A DNA stretch of 64,000 nucleotides, taken from Lacrimispora sphenoides. GTDB taxonomy: Bacteria > Bacillota > Clostridia > Lachnospirales > Lachnospiraceae. Below are positions 1 through 8,516 of the stretch, in pieces. The notes under the pieces are model-generated. The model was given only the letters and a program-made list of their open reading frames with translations. It made no database searches and was not told where the DNA came from. Location of the stretch: contig NZ_FOIP01000002.1 in the NCBI RefSeq assembly GCF_900105215.1, forward strand, positions 1,116,001 to 1,180,000, given 5' to 3'. The position numbers were made by a program, and so were the translations under genes. Positions within the stretch are counted from its first letter, which is position 1. Each line of letters opens with the position of its first letter.

Positions 1-693
1 ATCTGCCCCCAAATTGATTTTTTTAACGTTTCCCATCTGAAATGCTTCTCCGATCCTTGTTTCTCCAAGACAATAGGAGCAGAGAGCAGAAGGCATAGGG
101 AAGCGAAGCTGCATGCCCTGGACGGATTCAATGTTTTGGTTTTCATCATAGAGAAGGCTTCCAAGCTCGTAGGCTCCCTGCCCGGTTAAGCCGTTTACAT
201 GCATGGTGACGGCACGGGGATTTACGGAGCTTACACAGGAGGCGAAAACCTCACGTTCCGCCTGGGACACGATATCCCCCTTTGTAATCACCACAAAATC
301 AGCGGATTTTAACATGGGGCCGATCTTTTTCGGAGTATTGATGCCGGAAAGATTGTCAATGACGCAAACTCCCTTGATTTCCTTTAAATAGGGGGAACAG
401 CGGTTGCAAAGACCGGCGGATTCTGTGATGAGTAAATCCAGCTTTTCCTCATTGCCCCAATTTACCACCTCTTCAATATTGGAAGCAAAGAAATGGTCTG
501 GGCATAAGGCACCGGAAAGCCCCTTTTTTACCGGTATACCGGCTTTTTCATAGGCAGCATCGTCATCCGTATAAAGACAGTCAAATTTGACAACACCTAC
601 CTTTATATTTCTGCTCTGATAAGAGGCGATGGTTTTTAATATCACAGACGTCTTCCCGGAGGAAGGGGGGCCTGATACAATAATCAGATTCAT
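1..693 (-). CDS. G3E-family (CobW/HypB/UreG-like) P-loop GTPase, partial
   Basis: Translating the minus strand from the ATG at 693 gives an open frame that runs off the left edge, so the C-terminus is missing (231 codons present). It begins MNLIIVSGPPSSGKTS, a Walker A loop, followed by a KFDCLYTDDD stretch, a hydrophobic strand ending in ITES, and VVITKGD in the position of the NKxD base-recognition motif. This layout is that of the SIMIBI/G3E metallochaperone GTPases used in metal-cofactor insertion. A Cys pair (CSYC) lies near residue 215 and could bind metal. Its ATG overlaps the TGA of the upstream DUF1858/solute-binding gene by 4 bp, so the two are probably translationally coupled. The metal or client protein cannot be read from the sequence. 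Confidence 0.75.
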   Translation of the reverse strand, partial: MNLIIVSGPPSSGKTSVILKTIASYQSRNIKVGVVKFDCLYTDDDAAYEKAGIPVKKGLSGALCPDHFFASNIEEVVNWGNEEKLDLLITESAGLCNRCSPYLKEIKGVCVIDNLSGINTPKKIGPMLKSADFVVITKGDIVSQAEREVFASCVSSVNPRAVTMHVNGLTGQGAYELGSLLYDENQNIESVQGMQLRFPMPSALCSYCLGETRIGEAFQMGNVKKINLGAD

Positions 694-1943
694 AAAGCCT
701 CCTTTTCCGCTGCCTGATAAAACAGCTGTTCTGTAGTCTTGATAAGCGCTCCGATATCATGGCTGTGAATATAATCCCAGCCAAGCCACATGAATTTCTG
801 ATCTGGTTTTAAGTGGTTGTCTACCAGCGGATTGGTAGAAGGAAATTTCCCGTTAGAGGAAAGGATTTCACCTATTTCTCTGGAATACAGGAAGTCCACA
901 AATGGTTTGACCTTCTCCCTGTTCTTTGTACTTGCCAAAAGGAAAATCGGGCTGATGATCGCACCATCCTTTGGCCATACGGGCCGGAGGGGACTTTTCT
1001 CATCTGCCATACTGGCAAAAAAGTAAGGGGAAATCGTAACAGCGGGAACCTTGTTTCCATCCTTTGATATATGGGATTTTACCATCTGGGCCGGATGCAT
1101 GCTGCGCAAAAGAGACTTTCCCATTTTTTCAATGCCATCATCCCCGTAATACCGGTGGATATGCAGCAAAAATGCGTTGAACATGTCCAAGTCCTTCATT
1201 GGCATGCTGACGCTGTTTTCAAATTCAGGCTTCATTAAATCCGCCCAGCTTTCAGGAAACGGACGGTCTCCTAAAACAGCGGTATTCACCATAATAACCG
1301 CAGGAACAATGCCGATGATGGCATATTGGTTTTTTGGATCTTTTAAAGAAATGGCGTCATTGTCAAAATCAGGATTTATTTGTTTCATATCAGAAATATC
1401 TTCAAAGGTACCGGAATCCCGGTAACGTCCCATCAGGTTTTTATCAAAAAACAAGTCAAAGCCAGCTGAAAGATAGAGATCGGATAAGGCATCAGCGTTG
1501 CCGTCTGCGGCGATGATCCGTTCCTTTACATCATCAAGTCCAAGGTTGGCAGATTTTAAATTGTAGTCCACCTTATAGTCCATGGAATCCTTCTGGGAAG
1601 CCATCCAGGCTTCAAACTTTTCCAAAAGAGGAAGGCGAATGGGGCAGGGGAGTACCCCTTCAATGCGGATATCACCGCCTTCTTCTTTTCTCGTAGGGGT
1701 AAGTCCGGAAGTGAGGTCCGGAAGGTTTTGGTTAATGGTTTCTTCCAGTTTTTCTATAAAAAGCTCCTGATTTAGCTTTCTCATGGATAAGGCCATTTCC
1801 AGAGTGACCGTCTTACCAAGGGTGTTGCGCATGATTGGATTGTTTAATTGCTCAAAACCATTTGCAACAAACAGTCCGATTGTTTCGGGGAATTTTTCGG
1901 TTATATCGTAAATGGTGTCAGTAATATTTATATAATGTGCCAT
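690..1943 (-). CDS. Cytoplasmic solute-binding-fold protein with N-terminal DUF1858
   Basis: A 417-residue protein. I start at the ATG at 1943, where an AAGGAAG ribosome site precedes MAHYINITDT; an upstream in-frame ATG at 1997 has no such site. Residues 1-65 resemble DUF1858/ScdA-N (a small helical domain: ITDTIYDITEKFPETIGLFV...). The rest looks like an extracellular solute-binding protein of family 1 (type-2 periplasmic fold; motifs VPAVIMVNT, SWADLMKPEF, FLYSREIGEIL). There is no signal peptide or lipobox, so it should stay in the cytoplasm, which is unusual for this fold. It overlaps the GTPase gene and is divergent from the radical SAM/ABC operon. A role as a cytosolic metal or cofactor carrier handing over to the GTPase is inference. 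Confidence 0.75.
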   Translation of the reverse strand: MAHYINITDTIYDITEKFPETIGLFVANGFEQLNNPIMRNTLGKTVTLEMALSMRKLNQELFIEKLEETINQNLPDLTSGLTPTRKEEGGDIRIEGVLPCPIRLPLLEKFEAWMASQKDSMDYKVDYNLKSANLGLDDVKERIIAADGNADALSDLYLSAGFDLFFDKNLMGRYRDSGTFEDISDMKQINPDFDNDAISLKDPKNQYAIIGIVPAVIMVNTAVLGDRPFPESWADLMKPEFENSVSMPMKDLDMFNAFLLHIHRYYGDDGIEKMGKSLLRSMHPAQMVKSHISKDGNKVPAVTISPYFFASMADEKSPLRPVWPKDGAIISPIFLLASTKNREKVKPFVDFLYSREIGEILSSNGKFPSTNPLVDNHLKPDQKFMWLGWDYIHSHDIGALIKTTEQLFYQAAEKEAL

Positions 1944-2050
1944 TTTTCTTCCTTTCTGTATGCGATAAAATTCTGGGTTATTCGATATGTTTATCATAAC
2001 ATATGATTTCCCATTTTGTTGTTGTAATTACAACACATGAGGAACCGTTA

Positions 2051-2079
2051 TTGATACTATTTATTAAAAACTATATTAT
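2051..2079 (+). promoter_or_regulatory. Predicted sigma-A promoter for the radical SAM/ABC operon
   Basis: TTGATA (2051-2056) and TATTAT (2074-2079) with a 17-bp spacer. It lies in the divergent gap 1944-2291 and would give a leader of about 205 nt before the radical SAM start. I see no known riboswitch in that leader. Confidence 0.6.
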
Positions 2080-2291
2080 AACACCTGTTTCCCATGAATG
2101 GTTAAAAGAATTTATCTATATTTCCTCTGGTTTTGAATTCGGAACATATAATGGATTTGACTTTTGGAAAGCACTGAAAACAACGTTTTATTTTAATATA
2201 TCGGTAAAAATCAAAAAATTATGGAATGAAAAAGAGCTGTTGGAATTATGATGAATTAAATGGCTTAAAGAATAGTACAAGGAGAAAGCAT

Positions 2292-3305
2292 ATGATCGTT
2301 TCGTGGATGACAACAAACCAGTGTAATCTTAAGTGCAAGCATTGTTACCAGGATGCCGGCAGTAAAAAGGCAGATGAATTAACAACGGAAGAAGCCAAAA
2401 GGCTGATCGATGAAATCGCCAGGGCTGGTTTTCGCATTATGATATTCAGCGGAGGGGAACCGTTAATGCGCCCGGATATCTATACCCTGGTATCCTATGC
2501 AGCCGGTGTGGGCCTTCGACCTGTTTTTGGCACCAACGGTATGCTGATTACGGAGGAAGCGGCTAAGAATTTAAAGAAATGCAAAGCTGCAGTCATGGGG
2601 ATCAGCCTTGACAGCCTGGATGAACAAAAACATAACGGATTCAGGGGAGATGAAAATGCATACCGGCTGACTTTAGAGGGAATCGAAAATTGTAAAAAAG
2701 CCGGCCTGCCCTTTCAGATACATACTACGGTCATGGATTGGAATCAGGAGGAAGTGGAAGATATTATTGACTTCAGCGTGAAATCAGGCGCTGTAGCAAA
2801 TTACCTGTTTTTTCTGATTCCGGTTGGCAGAGGGAGATATTTAGAAGAAACCTCGCTGAAAGTCAAGGAGTACGAAAGGCTTCTGCAGACTATCATGAAG
2901 AAGCAGAAGGAAGTTCCCATTGATATCAAACCCACCTGTGCCCCTCAATTTACAAGAGTGGCAAAGGAGCTGGAAGTTGATACCCGTTTTACCAGAGGCT
3001 GCCTGGCCGGACTTTCCTACTGCGTGGTAAGCCCTGTTGGAAAGGTCCGCCCCTGTGCCTATATGGTTGAGGAAGCAGGAGATATCCGCAAAGAACCGTT
3101 TGATGAAATATGGAAAAACAGCAGCCTGTTTAAAACCCTGCGCACCCGGAATTACAAGGGGACATGCCGTGACTGCATTTACAAAGAAGAGTGCGGAGGC
3201 TGCCGTGCGCGGGCAGGATATTATCATGACGGCGATTATATGGCAGAAGACAGCTATTGCGCTTACGGAAAACAATTATGCAAAGAAGGTGCCTTAATAA
3301 ATTGA
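2292..3305 (+). CDS. Radical SAM/SPASM protein, NirJ2-like
   Basis: A 337-residue protein starting at the ATG at 2292, which has AAGGAGAAAGCAT in front; an in-frame ATG at 2226 has no ribosome site. The radical SAM cluster motif CNLKCKHC is at residues 11-18, followed by the SAM-binding FSGGEPLMRPD. The C-terminal third carries a SPASM-type set of cysteines (RGCLAGLSYC, RPCAYM, CRDCIYKEECGGC) for one or two auxiliary 4Fe-4S clusters. The start MIVSWMTTNQCNLKC and overall layout resemble the NirJ/AhbC/AhbD group, in particular the 'NirJ2' proteins assigned by family name to heme d1-like chemistry. The substrate is not shown by sequence; a peptide-modifying SPASM enzyme is the alternative. First gene of an operon with a FecBCD-type importer, hinting at tetrapyrrole, corrinoid or siderophore handling. 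Confidence 0.8.
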   Translation: MIVSWMTTNQCNLKCKHCYQDAGSKKADELTTEEAKRLIDEIARAGFRIMIFSGGEPLMRPDIYTLVSYAAGVGLRPVFGTNGMLITEEAAKNLKKCKAAVMGISLDSLDEQKHNGFRGDENAYRLTLEGIENCKKAGLPFQIHTTVMDWNQEEVEDIIDFSVKSGAVANYLFFLIPVGRGRYLEETSLKVKEYERLLQTIMKKQKEVPIDIKPTCAPQFTRVAKELEVDTRFTRGCLAGLSYCVVSPVGKVRPCAYMVEEAGDIRKEPFDEIWKNSSLFKTLRTRNYKGTCRDCIYKEECGGCRARAGYYHDGDYMAEDSYCAYGKQLCKEGALIN

Positions 3306-4246
3306 AGAAAAAATCTATGGTGTATGCAGTGATGCTTTTTATGATAGTAAATATGCTTGCCGGGTGCGGCAAAAAGACAGGGGAACCGGCTGCTGTGATG
3401 CCGGAGGGATACTGCTTTACCGATGCCCTTGGGCAGGAGGTGACGATCAGGAAAACGGAGCGTGTGGTGGCGTTAATGGGGAGCTTTGCAGAAGTCTGGC
3501 TGTCAGCCGGAGGCAGTCTGGCCGGTGTTACGGATGATGCATTTGATGAAAGAGGACTGGAGTTTTCGGAGGAAACTGTATCCGTGGGGAAATATAACAA
3601 TCCCAATGTAGAAAAAATCATAGCCTTAAACCCGGATCTGGTTCTATTGTCATCAGAAACAAAGGAGCATGCAGCGCTTAAAGAGATTTTAAAACAAGCG
3701 GGCATTACGGCTGCCTATTTTAAAGTCACATATTTTGATGACTATCTGTCCATGCTTAAGACCTGTACGGAAATAACCGGAAGAGAAGAGCTGTATGAAA
3801 AAAATGGGCTGGCTGTAAAAACAGAGATTGAGGAAATCCTCGACAGGGCAAAAGCTGAGGAGCCTCCCTCTGTTTTACTTCTCATTACTTATTCCGGCGG
3901 AGCGGTGGCGCAAAATTCCAAGACCATGACAGGAAACATGTTAAATGATCTGGGTTGTAAAAACATAGCTGACGAGAATCAGAGCCTGTTAAAGGAGTTT
4001 AACATGGAGAGCATCGTAAAAGAAGATCCGGATTATATTTTTGTGATCCCCATGGGAAATGACGATACCCTTGCCATGAAGAATTTAAAGGAAAGCATTG
4101 AAAAAAATCCGGCATGGAATGGCCTTACCGCCGTTAAAAATAACCGTTATATTCTTTTGCCAAAGGAAAAGTTCCTTTATAAACCCAATGAAAAATGGGC
4201 AGAAAGCTATCAATACCTTTCGGAGATTCTATATGGGAAGAAATAA
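3302..4246 (+). CDS. FecB/BtuF-type substrate-binding lipoprotein
   Basis: A 314-residue exported lipoprotein and the receptor of an iron-siderophore/heme/cobalamin-type ABC importer. I choose TTG at 3302 as start: it overlaps the upstream TGA, has GAAGGTG about 11 bp upstream, and gives a complete signal peptide (KKKSMVYAVMLFMIVNMLAGC) with lipobox L-A-G-C and lipidated Cys22. The alternative ATG at 3317 would leave no positive N-region. The mature part has the class III binding-protein layout: DALGQEVTIRKTERVVAL, then NPDLVLLSSETKEHA, and a late DYIFVIPMGN strand. It is followed by permease and ATPase genes with overlaps, so it belongs to one complete transporter. The ligand is unknown. Confidence 0.85.
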   Translation: MKKKSMVYAVMLFMIVNMLAGCGKKTGEPAAVMPEGYCFTDALGQEVTIRKTERVVALMGSFAEVWLSAGGSLAGVTDDAFDERGLEFSEETVSVGKYNNPNVEKIIALNPDLVLLSSETKEHAALKEILKQAGITAAYFKVTYFDDYLSMLKTCTEITGREELYEKNGLAVKTEIEEILDRAKAEEPPSVLLLITYSGGAVAQNSKTMTGNMLNDLGCKNIADENQSLLKEFNMESIVKEDPDYIFVIPMGNDDTLAMKNLKESIEKNPAWNGLTAVKNNRYILLPKEKFLYKPNEKWAESYQYLSEILYGKK

Positions 4247-5225
4247 TAATGCGAGGCTGCTTATCCTTTTATCAACTGTGGGGCTTGCGGTTTCGGTTTT
4301 GCTGGGATTATGTCTGGGAGCCAGTAACATCCGGCCAACTGTTCTCGTAGCTACCCTGTTTGCAGGAGAGCCTGAAGATTTTTTATACCGGATTCTTCTT
4401 ACGGTCCGCCTGCCAAGGGTCACAGCAGCCTTGCTTGCAGGAAGCGCATTTGCAGTATCCGGTGCGATCATTCAGTCCGTGTTAAACAATCCTCTGGCAA
4501 GTCCTAATATCATAGGCGTGAATGCAGGAGCCGGACTTTTTGTTTTGCTGGCATCTGCATTTCTTCCGGCAGACCCGCTCCTCCTGCCTTTGTCGGCGTT
4601 TTCCGGTGCCCTCCTTGCCTGTATGCTGGTTCTTGCCATTACCATGACCGGAAGATTGTCAAGGGTTCTGTTGGTTTTGACAGGCTTTGCGGTAAACAGT
4701 ATTTTCAGCGCAGGAATGAATACGATTATGATTTTATATCCCGATGCCTACGTAGGTGCAGGAAATTTTCTGGTAGGAGGACTTTCCTCTGTTACTTCAA
4801 ATGTACTTGTCTATCCCTCGGTTTTTATAGCTGCAGGCTTTATTCTGGCACTGCTTTGCTCCAAGGGTTTAAACATTTTAAATCTTGGGGCAGACAGTGC
4901 AAAAACCCTGGGAATGAATGTAAATGCCTGCCGTTGTGCCTATTTGGCTATTGCAGCCATACTTGCAGGCGCGGCGGTCAGCTTCGCCGGGATGATCGGT
5001 TTTGTGGGCCTTCTGGTTCCCCATGGGGTGAAATTAATGATCGGTCAGGACAACCGGTATGTCATACCCGCAAGCGCTCTGACAGGTGGTATCTTCGTAA
5101 TTTTGTGTGATCTGCTTGCCAGAACCTTATTCCTGCCCTATGAGCTGCCGGTGGGTATTTTGATGTCCTTGATGGGAGGACCGTTTTTTCTTTATCTGAT
5201 TCTAAAAAACAGGCGGAAGGAATGA
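4233..5225 (+). CDS. FecCD-family ABC transporter permease
   Basis: A 330-residue integral membrane protein with about nine to ten hydrophobic segments and the FecCD signature sequences (LPRVTAALLAGSAFAVSGA, NPLASPNIIGVNAGAG, AGMIGFVGLLVPHGVKLMIG, ARTLFLPYELPVGI). I start at the ATG at 4233, 14 bp inside the lipoprotein gene, with CGGAG eight bases upstream; a longer frame from 4098 would only add residues read out of frame from the neighbour. It forms the membrane channel for the importer with the lipoprotein before it and the ATPase after it. Confidence 0.88.
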   Translation: MGRNNNARLLILLSTVGLAVSVLLGLCLGASNIRPTVLVATLFAGEPEDFLYRILLTVRLPRVTAALLAGSAFAVSGAIIQSVLNNPLASPNIIGVNAGAGLFVLLASAFLPADPLLLPLSAFSGALLACMLVLAITMTGRLSRVLLVLTGFAVNSIFSAGMNTIMILYPDAYVGAGNFLVGGLSSVTSNVLVYPSVFIAAGFILALLCSKGLNILNLGADSAKTLGMNVNACRCAYLAIAAILAGAAVSFAGMIGFVGLLVPHGVKLMIGQDNRYVIPASALTGGIFVILCDLLARTLFLPYELPVGILMSLMGGPFFLYLILKNRRKE

Positions 5226-5998
5226 TGGAAATTATGATCAGGCTTGAGGATGTGACTTATTCTTATAACAGGCAGCCGCTGATCCATGGGATGGATTTAA
5301 CGTTTGAAAAAGGAAAGATAACCACCATCGTCGGGCCCAATGGGTGTGGAAAAAGCACGGTGATAAAGCTTTCTTCCCGTCTGTTGCATCCGGATAAGGG
5401 AAAGGTATTTTTAGAGAATAAAGAGATCGGCGTTATGAAACGAAAGGAGTTTGCCAGGAGTGTATCTGTGCTGCTTCAAAGCAGCCACATACCGGATATG
5501 GCAGTGGAAGATGCGGTAATGTCAGGTAGATATCCACATCAGTCTCCAATCAGTTTCTCTTCTGCCGAGGATAAACGGCTGACGGAATATGCCATGGAAA
5601 TGACATACTGCCAGTCTCTGCGAAGCAAAAATATGCGCCAGCTTTCCGGAGGAGAGCGCCAGCGTGTCTTTCTTGCCATGGTACTGGCTCAGGATACGCC
5701 GGTTATTATTCTGGATGAACCCACAACGTATCTTGATATTAATGTCTCCTTTGAAATTATGGAGCTTATAAACAGTTTAAACAGGAAACTTGGAAAAACC
5801 ATTGTGCTGGTTTTGCATGATCTTAATCTGGCTCTTAATTACTCAGACCGGCTGGCTGTGATGGAAAATGGAAAGGTGGTCGCTTATGAGGAAGCTTCGG
5901 ACCACAGGGTTCATCGCTGCATCAGTGATATCTTTAGGGTAGATATCCGGAGGCTGACAGAAAAGGGGAAGTCTTATTATTATTCCTTTAAATTATAA
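5222..5998 (+). CDS. FecE/BtuD-type ABC transporter ATP-binding protein
   Basis: A 258-residue ATPase powering the importer encoded just upstream; its ATG overlaps the permease stop by 4 bp. Walker A is GPNGCGKST, the signature is LSGGERQR, Walker B is VIILDEPTTYLD, and the H-loop is LVLHDLN. Size and motif spelling fit the iron-siderophore/cobalamin ATPases (FecE/FhuC/BtuD). It is the last gene of the operon; 151 bp follow before the next gene, with no strong terminator visible. Confidence 0.88.
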   Translation: MMEIMIRLEDVTYSYNRQPLIHGMDLTFEKGKITTIVGPNGCGKSTVIKLSSRLLHPDKGKVFLENKEIGVMKRKEFARSVSVLLQSSHIPDMAVEDAVMSGRYPHQSPISFSSAEDKRLTEYAMEMTYCQSLRSKNMRQLSGGERQRVFLAMVLAQDTPVIILDEPTTYLDINVSFEIMELINSLNRKLGKTIVLVLHDLNLALNYSDRLAVMENGKVVAYEEASDHRVHRCISDIFRVDIRRLTEKGKSYYYSFKL

Positions 5999-6052
5999 TA
6001 AGCGTCTGTTATACACCATCCATTTCATACGGAAATGATCGATAGGTATGGC

Positions 6053-6081
6053 TTTACCTGCCTTTTTTGCTATGTTATACT
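6053..6081 (+). promoter_or_regulatory. Predicted sigma-A promoter for the sigma-54 activator gene
   Basis: TTTACC (6053-6058), 17-bp spacer, TATACT (6076-6081), about 70 bp before the activator start at 6150. This would make the activator itself independent of sigma-54. Confidence 0.5.
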
Positions 6082-6149
6082 AAAAGCAGCAGGAGTAAGA
6101 AAAGCGTAAGCTGATGTTTGATTCTTTTGTCATCACAGGAAGGTAAAGC

Positions 6150-8234
6150 ATGAAAAAAAGTATTGCAGTTATTGCATTAGACCCTTTTGCGGGAAAAGCA
6201 TATGCGCAGCAGGTTCAGTCGGTGTTTGAGGAACGGGCTGTTGTACGAAATTATAGCATGATGGATGGAACGGCAGCGAATATGGAACCGTGCGATTTGT
6301 ATATGGGCTCGACAGATGCTTTTGACGCCATGGGGAATACGAATCGATATATTCCGTCAGATGCACAGCGGATGGAAATTCAGGTTACTTATTTTAAAGA
6401 AGCTGTACGCCGTTTGGAAGAGATTCCAAAGGGAACAAAAGTCATTTTTGTTAATATCACTGAGGTTATGGCCAGGGAAGCGGTAACACAGCTGGAGCAG
6501 CTGGGGATAACCCATTTAAAGTTTATACTCTATGCGCCGGGAAGCAAGCTGACTGATATGGCAGAGATTGCTGTTACTCCGGATGAAGAGCGTTATGTGC
6601 CAAGCGGAATTCCCACAATTATAAATCTGGGACAGAGAACCTGCTCTGCCGATACCATGATTGAAGCCGCCTTCAGGCTGGGGTTTGATGATTTACTGGA
6701 AGAAGCCTCGTTTAAACAGTATCAGGAATCGGTATGCACCAATACCTATTATTTTGACCAGATGTTCAACCGTTCCAGGAGATTGGAGAGTCAGTTTGAT
6801 ATTCTCATGGAAGTACTTGATCAGGGAGTGATCGCGGTAAATGAACATGGTGAAATATATGCAATCAACAAAAATGCTGCCGATATCACCCGTGTTCCTG
6901 AAAATCTTAGTCTTACAAACATGGGGGAAGAAGAATTCCCTTATATCCCATTCCGGAAATGTTTAGAGGAGAAAAAAGAGACGAATCCTCAAGTAGTGAG
7001 GGTTGCAGGAAATCTGGTAAGCCTTTATGTGCGGCCGGTGTTAAGGCGGGATGTCTGTATTGGTGCTTTTGCCATCTTGCAGAAGTTCAATGAGATGGAG
7101 CGCCGGCAAAACGAACTTCGGGTTCAATTGATGAAAAAGGGCCAGGGACATAGAGCCAAATATTGTTTTGATGATGTGATTGGAGAGTCCGACCTTATCT
7201 TAAAGACTAAATCTATCTTAAATAAAATGGCCGGCACAGAATCTCCGGTATTGTTAATTGGGGAAACAGGAACCGGTAAAGAACTGTTTGCACATTCCGT
7301 CCATAATGCGTCAAAGCGCAGGGAACAGCCTTTTGTAGCAATTAACTGTGCGGCTATGCCGGAAAATTTATTGGAGAGTGAGCTGTTTGGTTATGAAGAA
7401 GGAGCTTTTACCGGTGCGAAAAAGGGAGGCCGCCCAGGTTTATTTGAGTTCGCACATCAAGGGACACTGTTTTTAGATGAAGTGGAAGGCATGAGCCCTG
7501 CGCTGCAGGTAAAACTGCTGCGTGTTTTGCAGGAACGAGAAATTATGCGGGTTGGCGGAAATCAAATTATTCATGTTGATGTGCGGATCGTTGCTGCGAC
7601 AAATGAAGAGCTTGAGCAAAAGGTAGCGGAAGGTACGTTCCGGCAGGATCTTTATTACAGACTGAACGCATTGCCGGTGTTAATCCCTCCGCTGCGAAAG
7701 AGAGCGGAAGATGTATTCTTAATTCTGGATAGTTTTCGTAAAGAACTTGGAGGAAAATTCCGTTTAAGTGATGATATCAAGGAGTTATTTCGCCAATACC
7801 AGTGGCCGGGAAACATACGGGAACTGCGTAATGTCGTAGATTATTTGTGCTTTACCGGCCATACCGTCATAACAATTGATGATTTACCTCCGGTTTTTCG
7901 TATAGGTAAATACTGCGAAGAGGCGGGTGAGATAAAAGATGCTGAACTGAAACTGTACGCCGCAGATGAGCCGCTTCAGTACCAGAATGCATCGCATATG
8001 CCTACCGAACAGGAACGGGTGATTCTGGAAATTCTATACAATGCAGAACGTACAGGACAGTCCATTGGACGGGATAAAATACTGTTGGAAGCGCAGAAGC
8101 GCAAGGTAAAGTTGACTCAGCCTCAGGTGCGTAAAATATTAGGCAGATTAGAGGAAAACGGCTACGTAATTGTTGCAAGGGGCAGAGGCGGAAGTAGTAT
8201 TACTAAAAAAGGAGTCGATTGGATTACCAATTAA
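6150..8234 (+). CDS. Sigma-54-dependent transcriptional activator (CdsR-like context)
   Basis: A 694-residue enhancer-binding protein. Residues 1-200 are a sensor region I cannot name with confidence; about 215-320 look like a PAS domain; about 344-575 are the AAA+ domain with Walker A GETGTGKE near 371 and the sigma-54 contact loop GAFTGA near 417. The C-terminus (about 620-694) reads as a winged helix (TQPQVRKILGRLEENGYVIV then RGRGGSS) rather than the usual Fis-type helix-turn-helix. It sits directly before phased 11-bp repeats and a -24/-12 promoter driving sulfur amino acid genes, and rpoN ends the cluster. In Clostridioides difficile a sigma-54 activator (CdsR) controls cysteine desulfidase cdsB; the context here fits the same job. 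The ligand is not shown. Confidence 0.88.
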   Translation: MKKSIAVIALDPFAGKAYAQQVQSVFEERAVVRNYSMMDGTAANMEPCDLYMGSTDAFDAMGNTNRYIPSDAQRMEIQVTYFKEAVRRLEEIPKGTKVIFVNITEVMAREAVTQLEQLGITHLKFILYAPGSKLTDMAEIAVTPDEERYVPSGIPTIINLGQRTCSADTMIEAAFRLGFDDLLEEASFKQYQESVCTNTYYFDQMFNRSRRLESQFDILMEVLDQGVIAVNEHGEIYAINKNAADITRVPENLSLTNMGEEEFPYIPFRKCLEEKKETNPQVVRVAGNLVSLYVRPVLRRDVCIGAFAILQKFNEMERRQNELRVQLMKKGQGHRAKYCFDDVIGESDLILKTKSILNKMAGTESPVLLIGETGTGKELFAHSVHNASKRREQPFVAINCAAMPENLLESELFGYEEGAFTGAKKGGRPGLFEFAHQGTLFLDEVEGMSPALQVKLLRVLQEREIMRVGGNQIIHVDVRIVAATNEELEQKVAEGTFRQDLYYRLNALPVLIPPLRKRAEDVFLILDSFRKELGGKFRLSDDIKELFRQYQWPGNIRELRNVVDYLCFTGHTVITIDDLPPVFRIGKYCEEAGEIKDAELKLYAADEPLQYQNASHMPTEQERVILEILYNAERTGQSIGRDKILLEAQKRKVKLTQPQVRKILGRLEENGYVIVARGRGGSSITKKGVDWITN

Positions 8235-8272
8235 TTGACTAAGATAATCTGGCATATGACCACATTTTTGTC

Positions 8273-8338
8273 TATTAACTACTAATTAACAACCAATTAA
8301 CAACCAAATAATAGACAGTTTACAACCAATTAAAGACC
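8273..8338 (+). promoter_or_regulatory. Six tandem 11-bp repeats, probable upstream activating sequence
   Basis: Read in steps of 11 bases from 8273: TATTAACTACT, AATTAACAACC, AATTAACAACC, AAATAATAGAC, AGTTTACAACC, AATTAAAGACC. Consensus AATTAACAACC; the fourth copy is weakest. A further look-alike (AATTAATTGAC, 8229-8239) lies exactly four periods upstream over the activator's stop codon. The period of one helical turn puts all copies on one DNA face. Position, 130-200 bp upstream of a -24/-12 promoter, is that of an enhancer for the adjacent activator. Confidence 0.65.
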
Positions 8339-8394
8339 GGGAAGAAAAGGGCTTTATTTCTCGGCAAAGTTCTGCATGATGATTATAAAAGGAT

Positions 8395-8437
8395 AAACGT
8401 AGAAAAGGCAGTATTTACAGGCTTTTTCTACGTTTTT
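8395..8437 (+). terminator. Intrinsic terminator of the activator gene
   Basis: AAACGTAGAAAA (8395-8406) pairs perfectly with TTTTCTACGTTT (8424-8435), followed by T residues to 8437. It sits between the enhancer repeats and the sigma-54 promoter, so the activator transcript ends before the target operon. Confidence 0.7.
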
Positions 8438-8465
8438 ATTAATATATTTTCTATTTCATAAAAAG

Positions 8466-8482
8466 TTGGCATGTGTGTTGCT
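8466..8482 (+). promoter_or_regulatory. Sigma-54 (-24/-12) promoter
   Basis: TTGGCATGTGTGTTGCT matches the consensus TGGCAC-N5-TTGCW with the obligatory GG (8468-8469) and GC (8480-8481) 10 bp apart. It is 34 bp upstream of the aminotransferase start and downstream of the activator gene and 11-bp repeats. Confidence 0.85.
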
Positions 8483-8516
8483 CTATATATAAATATAAAA
8501 CTGAAAGGAGCTTCAT

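Noticed and set aside
2003..2251. 82-residue open frame in the divergent gap
   Set aside because: No ribosome site, AT-rich composition typical of intergenic DNA, spans the predicted promoter and overlaps the radical SAM leader.
2841..3705. Long minus-strand frames across the radical SAM and lipoprotein genes
   Set aside because: They are antisense to well-supported genes and show no family motifs.
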